Positions 26,561 to 35,771 are shown, numbered from the stretch's first letter. The stretch is 64,000 bases of DNA from CAWGXG01 sp963826505 (GCA_963826505.1 CAWGXG010000003.1:65768-129767), one strand, 5' to 3'. Numbers and translations are program-made. The notes: generated by a model not told the origin, from the sequence alone.

Positions 26561-27100
26561 CTAATCCCCCGGCGGCGCGGCGTCCGTCAGCTTACCTTGT
26601 ACGAGGCTGCGCGCCAGGTAAAGCCCGGCGATCCATGTCGAATCGCGCAGACGTCCATCCGCGATCACGGATTCGAAGCCCTCGAACGGCACGCGCTCAA
26701 TTGTGATCTGGTAGATTTCGTCGCCCATTTTGCGCGACGGCATCAGGTTGCGCGCCAAAAACAGGTGCACCGTCCAGATCGCATGCCGTGACAGCGGCTG
26801 CAGCGCGCCCAACGGAAACAGCACATCCGCCTTATAGCCGATCTCCTCTTGCAGTTCGCGATTGGCGGCTTCGGCGGGATCTTCCCCGACCTCGACCGCC
26901 CCGGCGGGCAGCGTCAGCACGCGTTGACCGTTGGTAACGGCCGGTTCGTGGATGAACAGCACTTCGCCCGCGTAATTGATCGGGATGATCGCCACGCCCG
27001 GACTGGACTCGACGAACGGTTCATCGTTATAGCCCGTCCACAGGCTAAGCCATTTGTGTTGGGCGATCAGGCGGTTGGCAGTGTGCGCTGGTTCTGGCAT
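26561..27100 (-). CDS. NUDIX hydrolase (ADP-ribose pyrophosphatase-like)
   Basis: This 179-residue protein carries a complete NUDIX box starting at Gly67: GAVEVGEDPAEAA followed by NRELQEEIGY, with Glu82, Glu85 and Glu86 for metal binding. The N-terminal domain (HKWLSLWTGYNDEPFV) resembles ADP-ribose or sugar-nucleotide pyrophosphatases. It hydrolyses a nucleoside diphosphate linked to another group. It lies 26 bases upstream of the GH1 gene on the same strand, but a shared role is not evident. Confidence 0.9.
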   Translation of the reverse strand: MPEPAHTANRLIAQHKWLSLWTGYNDEPFVESSPGVAIIPINYAGEVLFIHEPAVTNGQRVLTLPAGAVEVGEDPAEAANRELQEEIGYKADVLFPLGALQPLSRHAIWTVHLFLARNLMPSRKMGDEIYQITIERVPFEGFESVIADGRLRDSTWIAGLYLARSLVQGKLTDAAPPGD

Positions 27101-27131
27101 GATGTGATCCTCTTTGCACCCAGCGGAGGGT

Positions 27132-27167
27132 GATCAGCGATCAGGAAAAGCTGGCTCTCCGCTGATC
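27132..27167 (+). repeat. Dispersed intergenic repeat with terminal inverted arms
   Basis: GATCAGCGATCAGGAAAAGC (27132-27151) matches the copy at 8349. The element closes with CGCTGATC (27160-27167), the reverse complement of its first eight bases, so it can form a hairpin. It lies between the GNAT and NUDIX genes. Confidence 0.45.
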
Positions 27168-27194
27168 GTTGGTGACTGATCGCCGTTCGCTCCC

Positions 27195-27908
27195 TTATTC
27201 TGCGCCATCGTAAAGGGCGTCCGCGAACACCTGCCGCGCGCCCGTATCGACGTAGCCTAACGTATCGGCCAGCTCTTGCGAGGCGGAGTTGTCGTCTTCC
27301 ACCAGGTAGAGCGGCGTGCGCCCGCTCTCTAGCACGGCCTGCGTCACATCCGATACCACGCTCGATCCCCAGCCGCGCCGCCGCGCTGGGGCATCAGTAT
27401 GGACGTAGATTTCTGCGAAGCTGGGACTTTGCCAGTTGACACCCGCTACCGCGCCCATCCCATTGGATGCGATCACGCTGCGCGGAGTCTTGTCGTGTGA
27501 TGCTTCCCGCCGCACCAGGACGTTGATCGCCGGGTGGAAGCGGCGCACGTCGAGCCGGTAAATGTGCAGGTAGCGCACATGACTGAGCGCCAGCACATCC
27601 TGCACGTACGGAATCTGCTGGGCATTGGCGAAAAAGAGATAGGGACGGCTCGGCGTCAGCGCGCGATGAACCAGCGCGGCGGCACAGGCCGGACCCGTGC
27701 AACTCAACGTGATCAGCGGACGAAACAGATCGATTCCAGTCTGGAAAACGCCCACGAACCCGGCAACCCGCCCGGCCTCATCCCCGTAGGTGTAGAGCGC
27801 CGAGCGGGCGGGATCGTGAAACAGCGCATAATAGGCCGTTGGAGCGTCTGCCGGGCTGGAGTTGTCCAGCAGGTGACGCACCTGGGTGCGTTGGGCATGG
27901 ATCGACAT
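27195..27908 (-). CDS. GNAT-family N-acetyltransferase
   Basis: This 237-residue protein has a C-terminal GNAT domain: MGAVAGVNWQSPSFAEIYVH, then the acetyl-CoA loop DAPARRRGWGSSVVSDVTQA and LVEDDNSASQELADTLGYVD. The N-terminal half (about 110 residues) is unlike the catalytic fold and may bind the acceptor. The substrate is unknown. It lies 18 bases after asnS, probably in its transcript. Confidence 0.82.
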   Translation of the reverse strand: MSIHAQRTQVRHLLDNSSPADAPTAYYALFHDPARSALYTYGDEAGRVAGFVGVFQTGIDLFRPLITLSCTGPACAAALVHRALTPSRPYLFFANAQQIPYVQDVLALSHVRYLHIYRLDVRRFHPAINVLVRREASHDKTPRSVIASNGMGAVAGVNWQSPSFAEIYVHTDAPARRRGWGSSVVSDVTQAVLESGRTPLYLVEDDNSASQELADTLGYVDTGARQVFADALYDGAE

Positions 27909-27926
27909 CAGCGTATGTGGCCCGCC

Positions 27927-29264
27927 TTACGGGTACAGCCGGTTGAGCATGCGCGCGTACGGCACCGTCTCGCGGATGTGCGGCAGCCCGCAAATCCAGG
28001 CGACGGTACGCTCCACACCCAGGCCAAAACCTGAGTGCGGCACGCTGCCATAACGGCGCAAATCAAGATACCATTTGTAATTCTCAGGATCGATGCCGAT
28101 CTCGGCGACGCGCTGCTGGATCAGATCGCTGTCGTAAATGCGCTCGCTGCCGCCGGTGATTTCGCCGTAACCCTCTGGGGCCAGCAAGTCGGTGCTGCGG
28201 CAGACTTCCGGACGACCTTCGACGGGCTGCATGTAGAAAGCTTTGGAGGCGGTCGGGTAGTTGTAAACGAAGACAGGCCGGTCGAACATTTCCGCGATGG
28301 CCGTTTCGTGCGGGGACCCGAAATCGCCGCCCCACTCGATCGCCAGCTCGGCCCGTCGCTCCGGATCGTCGATGGTGGGCAGCAGGGCCTGCAAACGCTC
28401 GACTGCGTCATCATATGAAATGCGCGGGAAAGGCGGCTTGATATTTTCCAGGCGCGAGGTGTCGCGCTCCAGGATAGCCAGCTCAGCGCGGTGTTTTTGT
28501 AGGACGGTCTGCACGATGGCGCTGACAAACTGTTCTTCCATCGCCATCAGGTCTTCCAGGTTGAAGAACGCCATCTCCGGCTCCACCATCCAGAATTCCA
28601 TCAGGTGGCGGCGAGTCTTCGATTTTTCGGCGCGGAAGGTCGGCCCGAAGCAGTAGACTTTGCCGAAGGCGGCCATGTTGGCTTCGTTATAGAGCTGGCC
28701 GGTTTGCGCCAGGAAGGCGGGCACGCCGTAATAATCGATCTCGAACAGCGTGGTCGTGTTCTCACCGGCGGCGGGCGTGAGGATGGGCGTGTCGATCAGC
28801 GTGTAGCCGTGATCGTCGAGCCAGTTGCGAATGGTGTTGATGATCGTCGCCCGGATGCGCAGGATCGCCCATTGGCGCGAGGAACGCACCCACAGATGCC
28901 GGTTGTCCATCAGAAACTCGACGCCGTGCTCCTTGGGCTGGATCGGGTATTCTTCGGCGACCTGGATGACTTGCAGGTCTTTGATCCCGATCTCGAAGCC
29001 GCCCGGCGTGCCGGGCGCGCGCTCGTCGGCCCGTACGCTGCCCGTCACGACCACCGAAGATTCCTGCGTCAGCGCCTGAATCTGAGTGAAGACAGCTTCG
29101 GGCAGTTCTTTCTTGAAGGCCACACATTGCGCGACGCCGGTGCCATCACGCACCAGCAGAAACTGGAGCCGCCCCTTATCAGTGCGATTGTAGACCCATC
29201 CACGCACCGTTACATCCTGCCCATCATATTGGGCAATGTCACCAATCTGGATCACTGTAGCCAC
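27927..29264 (-). CDS. asnS: Asparaginyl-tRNA synthetase
   Basis: This 445-residue class IIb synthetase has an N-terminal OB fold (DVTVRGWVYNRTDKGRLQFL) that binds the anticodon. The catalytic domain has class II motif 2 (FGPTFRAEKSKTRRHLMEFW) and motif 3 (SGFGLGVERTVAWICGL). The sequence PTFRAEKSKTRRHLMEFWMV and the FFNLEDLM stretch fit AsnRS rather than AspRS. It charges tRNA-Asn with asparagine. Its start at 29264 faces the orphan gene at 29494 across a divergent AT-rich spacer. Confidence 0.94.
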   Translation of the reverse strand: MATVIQIGDIAQYDGQDVTVRGWVYNRTDKGRLQFLLVRDGTGVAQCVAFKKELPEAVFTQIQALTQESSVVVTGSVRADERAPGTPGGFEIGIKDLQVIQVAEEYPIQPKEHGVEFLMDNRHLWVRSSRQWAILRIRATIINTIRNWLDDHGYTLIDTPILTPAAGENTTTLFEIDYYGVPAFLAQTGQLYNEANMAAFGKVYCFGPTFRAEKSKTRRHLMEFWMVEPEMAFFNLEDLMAMEEQFVSAIVQTVLQKHRAELAILERDTSRLENIKPPFPRISYDDAVERLQALLPTIDDPERRAELAIEWGGDFGSPHETAIAEMFDRPVFVYNYPTASKAFYMQPVEGRPEVCRSTDLLAPEGYGEITGGSERIYDSDLIQQRVAEIGIDPENYKWYLDLRRYGSVPHSGFGLGVERTVAWICGLPHIRETVPYARMLNRLYP

Positions 29265-29284
29265 ACAAACCGTCCTTAATTGTA

Positions 29285-29293
29285 TGCTATAAT
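29285..29293 (+). promoter_or_regulatory. Extended -10 promoter element
   Basis: TGCTATAAT (TATAAT at 29288-29293) lies in the AT-rich spacer between asnS and the gene at 29494, 200 bases before that gene. Confidence 0.35.
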
Positions 29294-29413
29294 GTGAACG
29301 GGACGTATTCTAGCTTGCGCCGTACGGACGGTCAAACCGGGCCGGGCAATATTCTAGATGTTTCTATTTTGAAAGAATTTTATTATCCTTTTGCTTTGCG
29401 CATAAAAAGCTAG

Positions 29414-29422
29414 TGATATAAT
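29414..29422 (+). promoter_or_regulatory. Extended -10 promoter of the orphan gene
   Basis: TGATATAAT (TATAAT at 29417-29422) lies 71 bases before the start at 29494. A TTTGCG 16 bases upstream is a weak -35 candidate. The same TGATATAAT occurs at 1311. Confidence 0.5.
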
Positions 29423-29493
29423 AGAGCTATAGAGGCTGTTAGAATCACGACGTATCCGCAGACAGCGCATTATTCATCAGGAGGAAACCCCCT

Positions 29494-29841
29494 ATGACCG
29501 GCACCGCACCATCCTTTATCGAGATGGAACTGCGGTCTAACGATACGCGGCGACATTGGTCTCCGTCGTCCCAGCAATATGCACCCGCCGACGTGTTAGT
29601 GAGTTACCTGGCAGATGGCTGGCTGTTCAGCCCGGTGGTTGGGCTCGAAGAGCATTTCCACGCCGGGATACGGCGCGTCGATGTGTACCATTTCGAGATG
29701 ATCAAAGAAGGTCAATCTCAGGTACTGCCGGTGCAAAGCAACCCTGTCGTACGCCGCCTGCTGCACCAGTATCAACTGCGTGTTGTACTGCTCAAGCGGG
29801 ATGCCGTCCGGCTGGAGGACGATAAGGTTATTCAGGCTTAG
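29494..29841 (+). CDS. Hypothetical protein, 115 residues
   Basis: I do not recognise this family. The gene has a strong ribosome site (CAGGAGGAAACCCCCT) and its own extended -10 promoter, which supports expression. The product is soluble and has no Cys. It shows a basic C-terminal half (VVRRLLHQYQLRVVLLKRDA) and a central segment with several aromatic and acidic residues (ADGWLFSPVVGLEEHFHAGI). A small DNA- or protein-binding role is possible, but nothing proves it. Confidence 0.6.
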   Translation: MTGTAPSFIEMELRSNDTRRHWSPSSQQYAPADVLVSYLADGWLFSPVVGLEEHFHAGIRRVDVYHFEMIKEGQSQVLPVQSNPVVRRLLHQYQLRVVLLKRDAVRLEDDKVIQA

Positions 29842-29978
29842 CTGCGTTCAATCGGGCGTCCCACGACCTTTGCCAGCCCTGCTCTTGCTGGGCCAATGTG
29901 TGGTAAGTTATGGGATGTAGACCGTTCATTTCGAATACGTTGTCCGGCTAGTCCGGATATTTTTGTCTTTAGGGCGCG

Positions 29979-32900
29979 TTATGAGAGCGGTTCCACACTC
30001 GGGCGGCCAGTCGTCATCCATCGTCGCAGCCGCCCAGGCAGCAACCGCCCGATGCGTTCGGCTTCGTCCGGTGTGAAGGGCCGCAGGATGACCAACGCCG
30101 CCCCGTACACGACCGGCGACAGAATCACCCCGGCCAGCGGTGCCGCCTGCCACACCCCCACCAACACCACCAACAATCCCAACGCGGCCAGGGCCGGACG
30201 CCACAACGCGCGCTCCCAGCGCATCGCGCCGATCTCCTGGTGGATGATCCAGTAGAAGGATACGAACAACGCGCCTTCCGAGAAGATCGTAATCACGGCG
30301 GCGGCGCGGTAGCTGTAGGCGGGCAGCAGCAAAAGATTCGTGATCAAGTTGAAGGCCACGCCCACCGCGAACGCGATCGTCAGCGTGCGCTGGCGATCGA
30401 GCGCCACGATCACGTAATTGGTGACGCTGTTGATCCAGCCGATGGGAATGCTCCAGATCATGATCTGGAGCGCAATGCCGCCCGCCGGGAGATATTCCGC
30501 CCCGCCCAGCATGTGGATCAGCGGCTCGGCGATGAAGGTCGTCACGACGGCAACCGGCAGCGCCGTCATGACCAGCAACTTGACGGCCAGCGTGTAATTG
30601 CGCTTGAGGCCCGGACGGTCTTCGTGGGCCTGGCGTGCCATGACGGGCAGCAGCGCCATCGTCAAAAAGGCGGGGATGATGTTCAGCGCGTCCAGCCATT
30701 TGTAGGCCGTGGAATACTGCCCGACGACCGTGTTGCCGTTGATGGCTTCCATCAGCACCACGTCGATTTTGAAGAAGACCGTCGCCAGCAGGTGATTGAG
30801 CATCAGCGGCCAGCTTTCGCCCAACATGTGCCGCATCAACACGCGTTCCAGGCGCTGGTGGAAGAAATCGCGCACCAGCGGGCGCGCTAGCCAGGCCAGC
30901 ACGCCCAGCGTCACCAGATTGGTGATGACCGCACCGCCCGCCAGCCCAACCACGCCCCAACCGAGCAGCAGCGTCGCCAGCCCCACGGTGACTTTCACGA
31001 TCGTGCTGATCGTCGTGATCGCGGCAGGGAATTCCGCCTTTTCGAAGGCGTAAAACAGCGCGGTCAGCCCGGTGCTGATGCTGTTGGGCAGCAGCCCGGC
31101 GTACAGCAGCACGATCGCGGCAATGGCCTCCGGTTCCAGGGCAGGACTCACCGCCGCCTGCCGGGTCACCAGGAAGACCACCAGCAGCGGCACGCCGATG
31201 ATCGCCAGTCCCAGGCGCAGCAGCGTCGTGTTGAACAGGTAGCGCCCGGCTTCGTCGCGATGGCGGGCGACCTCGCGCATTAGGAACGTGTTGAGCCCGA
31301 AATTGGTCAGGATGTCGAACCAGCCAAAGATCACGATGGCGTAGTAGTACACGCCCGCGTTGGCCGGGCCGAGCATGCGCAGCATGATAAACGCGAACGC
31401 GAAATCGATGCCCCGGTTGAACAGGTTGAGGATGATCGGCGCGAGGCTGTTCTTGGCAATGCGTTTGGCGCTGTCGGACTCGCTCTCCTGGCGGTAGAAG
31501 CGCCGCCACAGCCACAGCATCAGCATGAAGATGATCAGCATTCCGCTCAAGAACGACAGAAACGCGCCGACCTGGAAGCTCGACGGGCTGTAACGGAAGC
31601 GCACTGTCCACGGCCCCGGCTCCAGGATCACACCCCGGAAATTGCCGTTGACGAGGTGGATATCCACCTCGGTTTCGGCGTCTTCCCCCGTGCCTTGCGG
31701 ACGGACAAAAGCTTTCCAGCCGGGGTATTCGCTATCGGCCAGCACCAGCCATGACGGCTGGTCAACGCTGACGTCGATCAGGACTTCGTTCGCGCCGTAG
31801 TGCGTGATGACGGCGGGACCGGGATCGGCTTCCTGGTCGTGGGTGGGCCATGTGTACACCAGATCGCAGCCCGCGCTGCCGGAGAAATCCTCGATCACCA
31901 CGCGGCGCGGGTCGGCCGTGAAATCTGGGCTGTTGACGATCGTGGCGAAGGAATCCGGCGTCGCGCCGCACAGCTCCTCGGTGAGATCGAGATAGGGCAG
32001 CGTGTAAGCGCGCGGCAGGGCGTCCAGGTTTTCGTATATTTTGACCGCGCCGTCGACGTAGGCTTCCCGCAGATTCAGCGATTCGGCGTCTTCGATCACA
32101 TAGTCCGTGACGATGTAACGCACGTTGAGCAAGTCCAGCAGCGGTGACGCCACCGCCGGGACCTGATCCCACTGGATCGGCGCGATGCGGTTGTGGCCGA
32201 GTTCGTCCTGCGGGGCGATGAGCGCCATGAACTGTGCGTACTGCTTGGGGATCATGCTGTCGTAGCCGCGCACGTCCTGCAAGCCATAGCGCCACGTGCT
32301 GTTAGCGTGCAGCGGACTTTTGCCGAAATTGACGGTGGTGTAGCGGAACGGCTCAACGCCGGTCTGTTGTTCTTGCAGCCACGTTACGGCGGGCGGCGTA
32401 TAGTCCAGCCACGCCGGATCGGCGGATGGGTTGAAATCCCACCCGGCGATCATCAGGTCGCCCGCGATCACGATCACGGCCAGCGCTTCCCAGGCGGGAA
32501 TCGCGCCCACTCGGCGCGGCAGCGCGAGGCGCGTCCGGCTCAGCCGGATCACAATGCCTGCCGCGATCAGGAAGATGCCCAACAGCAGCACGTTCCAGAA
32601 TTCCATGCTGTAGAAGGTGCGCGCGTCCGGGAAGGCCAGCGACGCTTTCGCCAGCCCGTCGAAAAGTCGTTGGATGCCCGGTTCAAAGGTCGAGTATGCG
32701 GCGCGGCTGATCCCTAAACCCGCCAGGACGATCACGCCCAACGCGATCAGCCCGCTGCCGGTCCAGGTGATTAGGCGGGACGGGCGATGTTGCTCGCGGG
32801 CGCGGCTGAGCGCGTCCGCACCGTAGGCGGCCAGGGCGGCCACCACGAACGTCAGCGGCCACACCCAGCGGAACGGCGTGTGCAACTGGTTGAGGTTGGG

Positions 32901-34214
32901 GAAGGCGTAATACAACACGGCGTAGGTGGGCAGCCCGAACGCGAACGTCAGGGAAATCAGGCCCAGGATGGCCAGAATGGCGCGGATGGGTGGATCGGCC
33001 CCAGGCTCTGAAGTCCCTCTCTGCGACGCGGGGAGTGGCTGATCGGATCGTTTTGAAAACAGCCCGATCAGCGCCAGCGCCAGGACGAGCAGGCCCATGT
33101 ACGCCCCGCCCTCGACGTAATTCTTGATGCCGAAGTCGGTATCCGTGACGCGCTGCACGCCGTCCTGACAGTCCGCGCAGGCGCGCACCCAGTCCAGTGC
33201 GACAGTCTTCCCGGTGAAGACGTCGCGGTAGGTGTGCTGGGCGGGATTGCCAAACACGTTGGGCATGATGAATTTAAGGACGTGCCGCTTGGGAAAGGCG
33301 AAACTCTGCACTTCCTGGAAGCTCGCCGAGGCTTCGCGAAAATTGCGCGAGCCCAACTCGTACAGCGGGATGAACTGCACCGCGCCGAGTCCCATGCCCA
33401 GCGCGACCATCCCGATCAGTCCCGCCGCCGGACGCAGCAGGCGCCGCCACGCCCGGCGATCCTGCCACCACAGCCACAGCAAACGCGCCGCCGCGTAGTA
33501 GGCCATCACGATCAGCGTGTAGTACGTGATCTCGACGTGCCCGGCAAAGACATTCATCATCAGCGCGATCGCGCCGACCGCGATCCAGGGCGCGGTCGCG
33601 GGGCGCTCCCCGCGTAAGGGCCGCCGCTGGATGATGAATTCGATCATGAGCAGCAGCAGCGGCAGCCACGCCGCCCCCGCGATCATCATGGGGAAGACCA
33701 CGCTCACGATAAAGAATGCGCTGAACTGGTAGGCCACGCCCGCCACCGCGCCGCCAATGCGCCGCAAGCCGAGTCCGCGCGCGAACAGGTACATCAGCGC
33801 GCCCGCCAGCCATAGCTGGCTGACCGTGAACCAGCCATAAGCCAGCCACAGCGGCAGCACATAGTAGAGGACGCTGAACGGGTACAGCGCGGAATGCTGC
33901 CCGGCAGCCAGGAACGGCGTCCCGGCGAATTGATCCGGCTGCCACAGCGGAATCGCCCCGTCCGAGAGACTCTTGCGTATGAACGTTTTCCACTGGTAGT
34001 TTTCCAGCACCAGATCCGATAACAGCGCGTTATGCGGCACGTCCGGCACGCCAACTGCGTCGCGCGCAGTGAGCCACGGCTCGAACTGGTAGAGGTTATC
34101 GGCGGGAATTTGCGTGCGTCCGCCGAGTGTCACCGGGGCGAAAAACAACAGGGGCAGCACCAGCAGCCCCAGCATGATCAACGTGTCAGGAATCAGGCCC
34201 TTCAATCGTGACAC
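29979..34214 (-). CDS. YfhO-like membrane protein fused to a Wzx/MATE-type flippase
   Basis: This 1411-residue polytopic protein has two parts. Residues 1 to about 905 resemble YfhO-type GT-C proteins: PLLFFAPVTLGGRTQIPADN, then DQFAGTPFLAAGQHSALYPF and a large outside domain (about 590-880) before a last helix (FLSFLSGMLIIFMLMLWLWR). From about residue 917 it becomes a Wzx/MurJ-like polysaccharide flippase: IAKNSLAPIILNLFNRGIDF, DILTNFGLNTFLMREVARHR and 12 to 14 helices. The start is a GTG at 34212-34214 preceded by AAGGAG. YfhO proteins modify lipoteichoic acids with sugar; flippases move lipid-linked glycans. The frame is open throughout, so the fusion is not an artefact of one shift. Confidence 0.88.
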   Translation of the reverse strand: MSRLKGLIPDTLIMLGLLVLPLLFFAPVTLGGRTQIPADNLYQFEPWLTARDAVGVPDVPHNALLSDLVLENYQWKTFIRKSLSDGAIPLWQPDQFAGTPFLAAGQHSALYPFSVLYYVLPLWLAYGWFTVSQLWLAGALMYLFARGLGLRRIGGAVAGVAYQFSAFFIVSVVFPMMIAGAAWLPLLLLMIEFIIQRRPLRGERPATAPWIAVGAIALMMNVFAGHVEITYYTLIVMAYYAAARLLWLWWQDRRAWRRLLRPAAGLIGMVALGMGLGAVQFIPLYELGSRNFREASASFQEVQSFAFPKRHVLKFIMPNVFGNPAQHTYRDVFTGKTVALDWVRACADCQDGVQRVTDTDFGIKNYVEGGAYMGLLVLALALIGLFSKRSDQPLPASQRGTSEPGADPPIRAILAILGLISLTFAFGLPTYAVLYYAFPNLNQLHTPFRWVWPLTFVVAALAAYGADALSRAREQHRPSRLITWTGSGLIALGVIVLAGLGISRAAYSTFEPGIQRLFDGLAKASLAFPDARTFYSMEFWNVLLLGIFLIAAGIVIRLSRTRLALPRRVGAIPAWEALAVIVIAGDLMIAGWDFNPSADPAWLDYTPPAVTWLQEQQTGVEPFRYTTVNFGKSPLHANSTWRYGLQDVRGYDSMIPKQYAQFMALIAPQDELGHNRIAPIQWDQVPAVASPLLDLLNVRYIVTDYVIEDAESLNLREAYVDGAVKIYENLDALPRAYTLPYLDLTEELCGATPDSFATIVNSPDFTADPRRVVIEDFSGSAGCDLVYTWPTHDQEADPGPAVITHYGANEVLIDVSVDQPSWLVLADSEYPGWKAFVRPQGTGEDAETEVDIHLVNGNFRGVILEPGPWTVRFRYSPSSFQVGAFLSFLSGMLIIFMLMLWLWRRFYRQESESDSAKRIAKNSLAPIILNLFNRGIDFAFAFIMLRMLGPANAGVYYYAIVIFGWFDILTNFGLNTFLMREVARHRDEAGRYLFNTTLLRLGLAIIGVPLLVVFLVTRQAAVSPALEPEAIAAIVLLYAGLLPNSISTGLTALFYAFEKAEFPAAITTISTIVKVTVGLATLLLGWGVVGLAGGAVITNLVTLGVLAWLARPLVRDFFHQRLERVLMRHMLGESWPLMLNHLLATVFFKIDVVLMEAINGNTVVGQYSTAYKWLDALNIIPAFLTMALLPVMARQAHEDRPGLKRNYTLAVKLLVMTALPVAVVTTFIAEPLIHMLGGAEYLPAGGIALQIMIWSIPIGWINSVTNYVIVALDRQRTLTIAFAVGVAFNLITNLLLLPAYSYRAAAVITIFSEGALFVSFYWIIHQEIGAMRWERALWRPALAALGLLVVLVGVWQAAPLAGVILSPVVYGAALVILRPFTPDEAERIGRLLPGRLRRWMTTGRPSVEPLS

Positions 34215-34248
34215 AGGGTGGGTACTCCTTGCTCGTGTGCGGTGCAGA

Positions 34249-34587
34249 TCACTCGGCGAAGGCGTCCAAAATGGCTTGAATCTGGCGCTTCAGGCCGGGC
34301 AGGTCGCGCTCGATGACGTTCCAAACGATGGCGAGGTCGATGGACAAATAGTCATGGACAAGAACATTACGAAAACCAGCCATCGCACGCCAATCGACGC
34401 CCGGATGATCGGCTTTCAACTCCTCAGACACGCGTTGAGAGGACTCGGTCAATATCTGGAGATTGCGCATCACAGCATCCTGAATCAGCGTTGATCGCAA
34501 AAACTCCGCGCGACCAGGAGCCGTGTAATCGTGAATGCGGGTGATGCATTCGACGATATGCACCAGATAAAGCCGATCGTCTTTCAC
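34249..34587 (-). CDS. hepT: HepT-like HEPN ribonuclease toxin (DUF86)
   Basis: This 112-residue all-helical protein has the HEPN motif RX4HXY as RNVLVHDY (Arg73, His78, Tyr80), the catalytic centre of HepT toxins, which cut RNA. The opening DRLYLVHIVECITRIHDYT and MRNLQILTESSQRVSEELKA are typical of DUF86. Its start overlaps the end of the nucleotidyltransferase antitoxin gene by 4 bases. In known pairs the antitoxin adds AMP to the Tyr of this motif and silences the toxin. Confidence 0.9.
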   Translation of the reverse strand: MKDDRLYLVHIVECITRIHDYTAPGRAEFLRSTLIQDAVMRNLQILTESSQRVSEELKADHPGVDWRAMAGFRNVLVHDYLSIDLAIVWNVIERDLPGLKRQIQAILDAFAE

Positions 34588-34877
34588 AATGCCACAGCTT
34601 CCTCAAGGATTTGGTCGCGAATGACCCAATGCAGGCTGTTTTCCGTAACCACATCGACTGTGCAACCTAGCAAGTCCTGTAAATCCATCACCAGCCGCCC
34701 ATAATCCATCAGACTGCGATCGGGATCGAACTCAACCAACAAATCGATATCGCTGGTGGGCCCAGCCTGTCCGCGCGCCGCAGACCCGAACACGCGCACA
34801 TGACGCGCACCGTGCACCGCCGCGATGCGCAGAATCTCGGTCCGTTTTTCCTTCAGCAGAGTTTCAATAGTAGGCAT
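34584..34877 (-). CDS. mntA: MntA-like minimal nucleotidyltransferase antitoxin
   Basis: This 97-residue protein has the polymerase-beta-type motif GSAARGQAGPTSDIDLLV, with Gly31-Ser32 and metal-binding Asp43 and Asp45. MntA modifies its partner HepT with AMP, which neutralises the RNase. The start at 34875-34877 is preferred because the fold begins there; an upstream frame extension overlaps the glycosyltransferase. HepT follows with a 4-base overlap, so the two are coupled. The pair stands between two polysaccharide genes. Confidence 0.9.
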   Translation of the reverse strand: MPTIETLLKEKRTEILRIAAVHGARHVRVFGSAARGQAGPTSDIDLLVEFDPDRSLMDYGRLVMDLQDLLGCTVDVVTENSLHWVIRDQILEEAVAL

Positions 34878-34897
34878 GGCGGCTTGCTTAACCTCGC

Positions 34898-35662
34898 TCA
34901 AGCAGTGGCAGGCAGCGGGATGCGGTCGGCGGGCGTCAGATGGCGGTGGCGTGCCCGGACCTGCCACACCCGCAGCGCGGCCTCGCTCTGCACGCGCAGA
35001 CTCATTTTGGAGCGGCCCAACTTGCGATCTGCGAAGTAAATCGGGATTTCGCCGGTCTCGTAACCGAGCCGTTCCGCGACGTAGATCGTTTCCACCTGGA
35101 ACACGTAGCCGTTAGAGCGCACGCGGTCCAGCCCCATGCCCTGCAAAACCTCGCGTTTCCACAGCCGGAAGCCGCCGGTCGCGTCCTGGGTGCCGGTGTG
35201 CAGGATCATGTTGACGTAGATGCTGTTGGCAAACCAGCTCAAGAGCTTGCGCCCGATGCCCCACGTCTCATCGACGCTGCCGCCTTTCACGTAGCGCGAG
35301 CCGATTACAATGTCGCAGTCGCAGGACTGCATGTGCTCGATCATCTGCGGGATGTACTTGGGATCGTGCGAGAAATCGCAGTCCATTTGCAGGATGTAAT
35401 CCGGATTCTGAGGGAAGACGTGCTGGAAGCCCTCGACATACGCCGTTCCCAAACCGAGCTTTCCGGCGCGGTGCATCACCTCGACCTGGTCCGGATGCTG
35501 GGCGGCGAGATCGTCAGCGATCTGGCCGGTTCCGTCCGGGGAATTGTCATCCACGATCAGGATCGACAGATCGGCGGGGATGGACAGCGCCAGCAGGCGA
35601 TCGACCATGAGCGTGATATTTTCTTTTTCGTTGAACGTCGGCAGCACGACGATGAGTTTCAT
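34898..35662 (-). CDS. Polyprenol-phosphate mannosyltransferase-like GT2 (Dpm1-like)
   Basis: This 254-residue enzyme opens MKLIVVLPTFNEKENITLMV. It has VDDNSPDGTGQIADDL, RAGKLGLGTAYVEGFQHV and the metal site QMDCDFSHDP, then VIGSRYVKGGSVDETWGIGR, a signature of dolichol/polyprenol monophosphomannose synthases. It probably transfers mannose or a like sugar from a nucleotide to a polyprenyl phosphate. The start at 35660-35662 follows GGGGAGACCCAGGT. A following GT-C/flippase gene could use the product, with the HepT/MntA pair between them. Confidence 0.92.
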   Translation of the reverse strand: MKLIVVLPTFNEKENITLMVDRLLALSIPADLSILIVDDNSPDGTGQIADDLAAQHPDQVEVMHRAGKLGLGTAYVEGFQHVFPQNPDYILQMDCDFSHDPKYIPQMIEHMQSCDCDIVIGSRYVKGGSVDETWGIGRKLLSWFANSIYVNMILHTGTQDATGGFRLWKREVLQGMGLDRVRSNGYVFQVETIYVAERLGYETGEIPIYFADRKLGRSKMSLRVQSEAALRVWQVRARHRHLTPADRIPLPATA

Positions 35663-35771
35663 ACCTGGGTCTCCCCGTAGAGCGCAGCACACACCCGCGT
35701 GCGCCCACTATAGCGCAGTGCCCCGCCTGGGGCAATAAGCATCAGGAGCGCTTATACACATCAGCCGCCGC

